Origin: Chaetoceros tenuissimus
Taxonomy: Eukaryota; Bacillariophyta; Thalassiosirophyceae; Chaetocerotales; Chaetocerotaceae
Assembly (NCBI GenBank): GCA_021927905.1
Contig: BLLK01000019.1
Span: 1,426,001-1,490,000 of the forward strand
Direction: 5' to 3'
Length of the DNA stretch: 64,000 bases
The translations under genes were made by a program, and so were the position numbers. Below the pieces are notes generated by a model. The model did not search any database. It was not told where the DNA came from and worked only from the letters and a program-made list of their open reading frames with translations. Shown here piece after piece: positions 58,908 through 64,000 of this stretch (positions are counted from its first letter, which is position 1; the number at the start of each line of letters is the position of its first letter).

Positions 58908-59477
58908 ATGAAAACAAGCATCACTTTATCAGTAGCAGCTCTCCTAACAAAGTTTTGGAGCATAGACGCTTTTGTGATCGCAACTCCTCATTCAAGAAAG
59001 GCTATTGAAAGAAAATATTCCAACAGAGATGCAATGTATGACATTGAACATCTCCTGGAAGAATATCAAAAGTCTCCAACTAAAGATCTCCTTGATATCG
59101 CAACACCTCTTCAAGAATTCGCTCTTCACTACGACACAGCCACATCTGACGAAAAACGTTTTGAAATTCTCAAATGTATCGAGCAGGAAATGAATGTACT
59201 CTCGGAACATATGGCCTTGCTCAAGTCTTTATCGAATCATTTGAAGAATGGTGATGATTACTTATTGGAGGATAAGGAAATTCTAGAAATGAAGCATAAG
59301 CTTTTGAAAGAATTGCAATTTTTAGACGGCCACCAGGTTTCGGGTTTGAAAGATGAAATCATGACTTCCATTGCTGAACAGGAGGAATTGCAAGATGAAT
59401 TTATGGAGGAAAAGATGAAAAAGGATAATGTAGAGGATGATTGGAGTCAAGATTACACTGCTTGGATGGGCTACTAG
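58908..59477 (+). CDS. Secreted or plastid-targeted small helical protein
   Basis: A 189-residue protein, not recognised. The hydrophobic signal (ITLSVAALLTKFWSIDA) is followed by FVIATPHSRKAIERKYSNR. The Ala-Phe junction and the basic, Ser-containing stretch fit the bipartite ASAF-type presequence that diatoms use for plastid import. The mature part (about 40-189) is predicted all-helical and acidic (DIEHLLEEYQKSPTKDL, EEMKKDNVEDDW) and ends WSQDYTAWMGY. The function is unknown. Plastid location is inference. Confidence 0.75.
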   Translation: MKTSITLSVAALLTKFWSIDAFVIATPHSRKAIERKYSNRDAMYDIEHLLEEYQKSPTKDLLDIATPLQEFALHYDTATSDEKRFEILKCIEQEMNVLSEHMALLKSLSNHLKNGDDYLLEDKEILEMKHKLLKELQFLDGHQVSGLKDEIMTSIAEQEELQDEFMEEKMKKDNVEDDWSQDYTAWMGY

Positions 59478-59579
59478 CATGATATGCTTTGGTAGAATGC
59501 GGACGGAGAATTTCCATATGTACATACAAGATTTTCAAAAAAGAGCATAGAATAAGTTATATTTAGCTATATTTTACTA

Positions 59580-62011
59580 TTAGCGAGATATCACACTGTT
59601 GAAAGCGGCTTGTGACAAAGTAACCTTTCCTGTACTTTGAGCACGTTTTTTACCCTTTTTTTGTTTTTCCAAAAGTTTCTTCTTTCGTGTAATATCACCT
59701 CCACCTACTGTCTTGCCTGCTTTCGTCAATACGTCTTTACGGTAAGCGCGGATTCTTTGCGATGCAATTACTTTTCCTTCTGCCTTGGCCTGAATGACTG
59801 TGACAAATTGTTGTCGAGGTAATACTTCTTGGAGCTTTTTACATACTCCTCGTCCCTGTTCTTGTGCATTTTCTTTATGGCATACAAATGCGAGAGGATC
59901 GACTATTTCTCCATTCAGCATGATTTCTACCTTGACTAGATTTGCTTCTCGAAATGGTGGATCGGATTCTTGATGGTCAAATGATGCATAGCCGGCTGTA
60001 CAGTTTTTCAAATCGTCAAAGAAGGAAGTGACAACCTCTATAATGTGTTGCGAGCGAGTTTAGTCAATGTGTTTCACATATAGTGTTTGTAAATTATAGT
60101 TGCAAAGGACTTACCTCCCCAAGGTACTGTAGCAGTGTATAGCCAGATATTCTCATCAATGGGACGACTTGACATGCCTATTCCTCGTTTACGCTTCATC
60201 AACTCCATAATATTGCCAGCATAGTTCATTGGAGCCATAATTCTAACATCGACTACAGGTTCTTGTACTTTGAACCGCATTCCTTGTATCGGCCACTTTG
60301 CCAAATCTTCAATGGTTTCTTCTTCCGGTGCATCAGCAGGTCTTTTATGAGTACGACTTTCCAAATATTTGATTTTGTAAGGTACTTTTGGCGGAGTGAC
60401 AATTGCATCGATTCCATGTTCATCCGTCAATCTTTGTTGAAATACTTCGACATGTAACAAGCCTTGAAAACCAACACGCAATCCAGGTCCTAAAAATGGT
60501 CCACCATCGTTGTTTGAGTTTCCAGATGTCTTTTGCACTTCCAATCCAGTATCGTTTAATGCAAGCTTTTCTACCGCGGCTGCTAATTCATCAAATCCTT
60601 CCCCTTCTAGAGGATGAACAGAAGCATACAATACAGACTTTTCTTCGGTATAATTGAATGCAGTTTTAGGCAAGTCCATTTGAACCACCTTGTTAAGATC
60701 TTTTTGCATTGTAATAATGGTTCCAGGTCTAGCTTGACGTGGATCTCGTAATCCAGTAATGACATATCCAAGTTGACCTCTACCTAAACTCTTGGTACGA
60801 AAACGTTGAGGCAACACTAACCCAACATCTTGTACACTAAAATGGTCCTTGGCATTGTAATTGTGTACATGCTCACTATCATCATTTTGCCTCGCATATG
60901 GTTCAATAATACTGATGCGACTTCCTTCCTCCATTGTCCCTGAAAGAATTTGTACTAGACAAACAACACCTCGCAAAGGTTCAAACCAAGAATCAACAAC
61001 TTGAGCTCGCAAAACTGCATTCTCATCATTTGTATCATCAGCTAATGGCATCGGAGATGGAATGTCATTGCAAACTTTTTCCAATAATTGAGAAATACCA
61101 ATCCGAGATCGAGCAGATGTTTCCAATATCTCATCCGGATCAAATCCAAACAAATCACTTACGCTAAGTGCAACATCAATAGGTTTGGCAGAGGGTAAAT
61201 CAATCTTTGTCAAGACAGGAATAATAGACTGTACGTTTTCAAGTCGCTTTGCTTTTTCAAACACTGATAAAGATTGCGCCTGTGGTCCTTGTGCCGCATC
61301 AAATAATAACACTGTCCCTTGTACACAAGACAAACTACGAGATACCTCGGTACCAAAGTCGACGTGGCCTGGAGTGTCCACCATGTTTAATAAAAGCAAA
61401 CCATGTTTGCCCTTTGCCGACTTGTGTTTGTAAAGCATGGTTGCTGCAGAAGCCTTGACTGTGATTCCTCTTTCTTTTTCAACGGAAAGAGTATCTAGTA
61501 ATTCAATTTGTTCCTTTCTTTTGGCTAATTCTTCCTTGCCTTTTGCAGAAATAGAATTGGGATTTGTAAATTGCGACTCTAAGTTTGCATGTTCCAAGGC
61601 AGTCCATTGTTGTTCAGGACCAAGATTTCCAGTTAGTTCCAATACTCTAGATGATAGTGATGATTTACCGTGATCAATGTGAGCAATGATGCTAAAGTTT
61701 CTGACATCTTCCAGAGGTATTTCGGATAAAATTAAATGGTCCGTTAAAATGGAAGGAGGAAATATTTTTGTATCTAAAGATTTATCATCGCTTTTCTTTT
61801 GTATAAATGAAGATGTATGGAAATATTTGCAAGATGTAGCAGCGATTGAATATTTCCGATCAAATAATATCGGGCTTGATGACTTTCTCATCAAGAAGGA
61901 AGAATGAGAAGAAAGGAAAGACGACCGTCTTGGCCTTTGATGTGAAAGTTTCAAGATTTTCTCAAGATCTATTCTCCGTATTCCTTTCTTGTATAATGTG
62001 GAAGAGATCAT
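59580..62011 (-). CDS. GUF1: Mitochondrial elongation factor 4 (GUF1/LepA)
   Basis: The CDS joins 60115-62011 and 59580-60037 (784 residues). The intron (60038-60114 on the minus strand) has GTAAGT and TAG ends in phase 1 and restores GEVVTSFFDDLKNCTAGYAS. Residues 1-75 are Ser/Arg-rich with few acids, a mitochondrial presequence. The GTPase domain has AHIDHGKSS (110-118), a DTPGHVDF motif and TKID. LepA-specific features follow: VYASVHPLEGEGFDEL-like LYASVHPLEGEGF, LRVGFQGLLHVEVFQQRL, and the LepA C-terminal domain with QEQGRGVCKKL and RQQFVTVIQAKAEGKVI. EF4 back-translocates ribosomes and aids mitochondrial translation. It shares a 310-base divergent upstream region with the oxidoreductase gene. 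The intron is inferred from frame and homology, and is strongly supported. Confidence 0.93.
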
Positions 62012-62320
62012 TTGAATGTCTTTTTATAGATTTACTAGCAGTGATGATAATAAAATTAGAAATAACATGAATATTCATCAGTTTCCATTTCTCACATCCA
62101 TTCTTTTGTTTTCACGTACAATGGCAGACCACAAAGACCAGATTTATAATCTCTACCCGAGAGGGTTGTAAAGATGGGACTCGACCTGACTATCTTCTTG
62201 GTTCGCTTGGTATGCTAGAAAACATGGAACTTGGTACCTTACTTACTACTTACGTCGCTGTTGAGAATACATGAAAAAGTTCGCCATCCAAAGACTACTC
62301 ATAAATATATTTAATACACA
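62012..62320. other. Divergent upstream region of GUF1 and the oxidoreductase
   Basis: A short shared 5' region, possibly a bidirectional promoter. No ORF or RNA is recognised. Confidence 0.5.
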
Positions 62321-63526
62321 ATGGTTCATATTGCAGTTATTGGTGGAGGCCCAGGAGGGATAGCGTTTGCTCAACAACTGTCGAAATCACTATCTTCTTC
62401 CTCCTCTTTTAGTTTTCCATTCTGTAAAGTTGGTACAATTCTCGACGTACAAATTACAGTCTTTGAAAAGCGTGAATTCTTTTTCCATGCTCCAGGTGCA
62501 CTTCGAGCAATGGTGGATAATTCTTACACTCCAAAAGTATTGATTCCATTTGATAAAGTGTTTGAAGGATACCCGAACGTTGAGCTAAAGTTTGCATCTG
62601 TGGATCGCATTGATTACGATACCAAAACTATCCATTATGTGTCCAATAATCAAGAAGATACTCTGACAAATATGAGATATGACTATCTTGTACTTGCTAC
62701 TGGAAGCTCTTCCTCCTCTCCATCAAAGCCTTCTGCGAGTATTACTACCAGTAAACAAATGATGGATGCATTTACATCCACAGCTGATAATATCCAAAAG
62801 TCAGATCGTATACTCATTGTAGGTGGTGGTGTCGTTGGTATTGAATTAGCAGGTGAATTGAGATACACTTATCCAGACAAGAAAATCATTTTGCTTGATT
62901 CTCATGGTGAGCTTCTTTCAAGGCAAAATGTTCCAAAGCTCCGTGAACCTGTTAAAAAGATTCTCTTGGATCATGATATCGAATTGCACTTCAATGAACG
63001 AATCAAACGTACTGATAAGATGGGAATCAATCAGTTTGGAACTCAGACTATTACCACAGAGTCTGGCCTTGAATTGGAAGTAGATGCGATTCTATGGAGT
63101 ATTGGAATGAAACCCAATGTTGAATTGATGACGGATTCTGAATGTATTTCCAACAATCGTTTCATCAAGGTGAAACCAAATCTTGAAGTAGATTCTACAA
63201 AAGAAAAATATCAGAAAGTGTACGTGATTGGAGATGCGAGTAATCATCCCACTCCGAAATTGTTGTTTTGGGCTATGCAGCAAGGTCAACATCTAGCCAA
63301 AAATCTTGCATCGTTGATTCAATCCAATGGGCAAACTGAAATGACTGAATTCACTGCTCTATCTTCGGAAATACTAGTGATTCCATTTGGTCCAGAAGGA
63401 GGTATCAGTCAACTTCCATTGTTTGGAGGCTTGGTTGTCGGCAACTATCCCACCAAGCTTATCAAGAGTAAAGATCTTATGGCGGACATGTTTTGGACCA
63501 TGATGAATCAAGAGATTCCAGAATAG
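62321..63526 (+). CDS. FAD/NAD(P)H oxidoreductase, FSP1 (AIFM2)/NDH-2-like
   Basis: A 401-residue protein with the two-dinucleotide-binding fold. The N-terminal FAD motif is VIGGGPGGIAFAQQL (7-21). The NAD(P)H motif ILIVGGGVVGIELAGEL lies at about 162-178. The second FAD site is VYVIGDASNHPTP, followed by WAMQQGQHLAKNL. A YLVLATGSS loop is also present. Length and order fit the AIFM2/FSP1 and type II NADH dehydrogenase group, which pass electrons from NAD(P)H to quinones. No signal peptide or membrane segment is seen; attachment to a membrane would need the C-terminus or acylation. The physiological quinone and location are unknown. Confidence 0.85.
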   Translation: MVHIAVIGGGPGGIAFAQQLSKSLSSSSSFSFPFCKVGTILDVQITVFEKREFFFHAPGALRAMVDNSYTPKVLIPFDKVFEGYPNVELKFASVDRIDYDTKTIHYVSNNQEDTLTNMRYDYLVLATGSSSSSPSKPSASITTSKQMMDAFTSTADNIQKSDRILIVGGGVVGIELAGELRYTYPDKKIILLDSHGELLSRQNVPKLREPVKKILLDHDIELHFNERIKRTDKMGINQFGTQTITTESGLELEVDAILWSIGMKPNVELMTDSECISNNRFIKVKPNLEVDSTKEKYQKVYVIGDASNHPTPKLLFWAMQQGQHLAKNLASLIQSNGQTEMTEFTALSSEILVIPFGPEGGISQLPLFGGLVVGNYPTKLIKSKDLMADMFWTMMNQEIPE

Positions 63527-63598
63527 GAATGATATTCAAAATTTTTGAAGAAATACAATTTTACATAACTTTAGAATAAAGCAAGAATCAAATGCCAT

Positions 63599-64000
63599 CT
63601 AATCATCTTGTTCATAAAGCTCGATATAGTGCAACTCTCGAGGTTCCTCATCTTCTTCTACATGTTCTTCTTCTATCACAATATTCTTGACAGTAGTCCA
63701 TTCCGTTTGCAAATAGGTAATCCTCTATCACTCACACCTGTATGCTGCTGTTGATCAATCAAATAAAAACCAATCAATCCTATCGCTAGAAGAATATGTA
63801 TCATACAATAATACCTCAATAACCTCTTGGACAAACATATCCTCTTTCGTTTCCGTTCATCGTCATTGTCTAAATCAATAATGTTTGGATTTTCCAAGAA
63901 TTGTTCTTCGACATCAATATCATCCCATGGCCGTTGCTGTTGCTGTTGTATAGGATCAGTAGTTTTGTGACTTGCCAAGGTATTGATTGTTTTGGTACTA
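63599..64000 (-). CDS. Acidic single-pass membrane protein, 5' end beyond window
   Basis: The proposed structure is an exon from the window edge to 63736, a 50-base intron (63686-63735, GTGAGT to CAAG), and an exon 63599-63685. The frame is open to the edge with no ATG, so the start is outside. The visible part has a Gln run (IQQQQQRPW), an acidic stretch, a basic RKRKRICLSKRLLR, one membrane segment (MIHILLAIGLIGFYLI), then the acidic tail IVIEEEHVEEDEEPRELHYI ending YEQDD. Without splicing the frame stops at 63676, but the downstream tail is clearly coding-like and in phase with the intron. The function is unknown. Confidence 0.55.

Overview
This is a AT-rich window of eukaryotic nuclear DNA, most likely from a diatom. 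A centric, Chaetoceros-like genome is my best guess, inferred from style and not proven. The reasons are: short phase-controlled spliceosomal introns (GTAAGT or GTAAGC to TAG); secreted proteins built from PS-rich repeats of the kind seen in diatom cell-surface proteins; signal peptides followed by ASAF-like plastid cleavage motifs; an HSF-type transcription factor; and a nuclear-encoded mitochondrial EF4/GUF1.

Layout. From 1 to about 18 kb (minus strand) there is a tandem array of one expanding family: a conserved N-terminal block, degenerate ankyrin repeats, a long coiled coil, a basic NLS-like patch and a conserved C-terminal tail. Copies are at 1-98 (partial), 488-2311, 2583-5231 (broken by one in-frame stop), 7887-10058, 10279-12648, 13106-15223 and 15679-17952. 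A double-domain PhyH-type dioxygenase (5593-7341) sits inside the array. From 19.2 to 35 kb lies a mixed region: a four-exon gametolysin-like metalloprotease with a decayed paralogue, a lethal-factor-like metallopeptidase, a PS/GK-rich secreted protein, a tandem pair of an unnamed Ser-rich nuclear-type family, a type II glycosyltransferase, a TPR relic, a cupin-DUF952 fusion and a plastid-type glutaredoxin without catalytic cysteines. From 35.8 to 49 kb (plus strand) the ankyrin family returns with four copies, of which three are broken (35846, 43961, 46879) and one is intact (40693). Two of these carry a C3HC4 RING finger. A 5'-truncated retroelement ORF with RNase H lies between them on the minus strand. 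From 49 to 64 kb lie a PS-repeat surface protein, an HSF, two genes embedded in a dispersed repeat (one SPX-like), a zinc-finger-like protein, a membrane EF-hand protein, a secreted/plastid protein, GUF1 (one intron), an FSP1/NDH-2-like oxidoreductase and a partial acidic membrane protein.

How the genes may work together. The ankyrin family shows birth and death: tandem duplication together with upstream regions, internal deletion and duplication of repeat modules, RING gain or loss, and at least four broken copies. Several upstream regions of the minus-strand array, and that of the embedded dioxygenase, carry a composite element of TGACGTCA (CRE-like) next to an inverted CAATG box, which suggests shared control. 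The molecular role of the family is unknown. The basic patch suggests the nucleus, and the RING forms suggest ubiquitin ligation. No rRNA, tRNA or CRISPR array was recognised.
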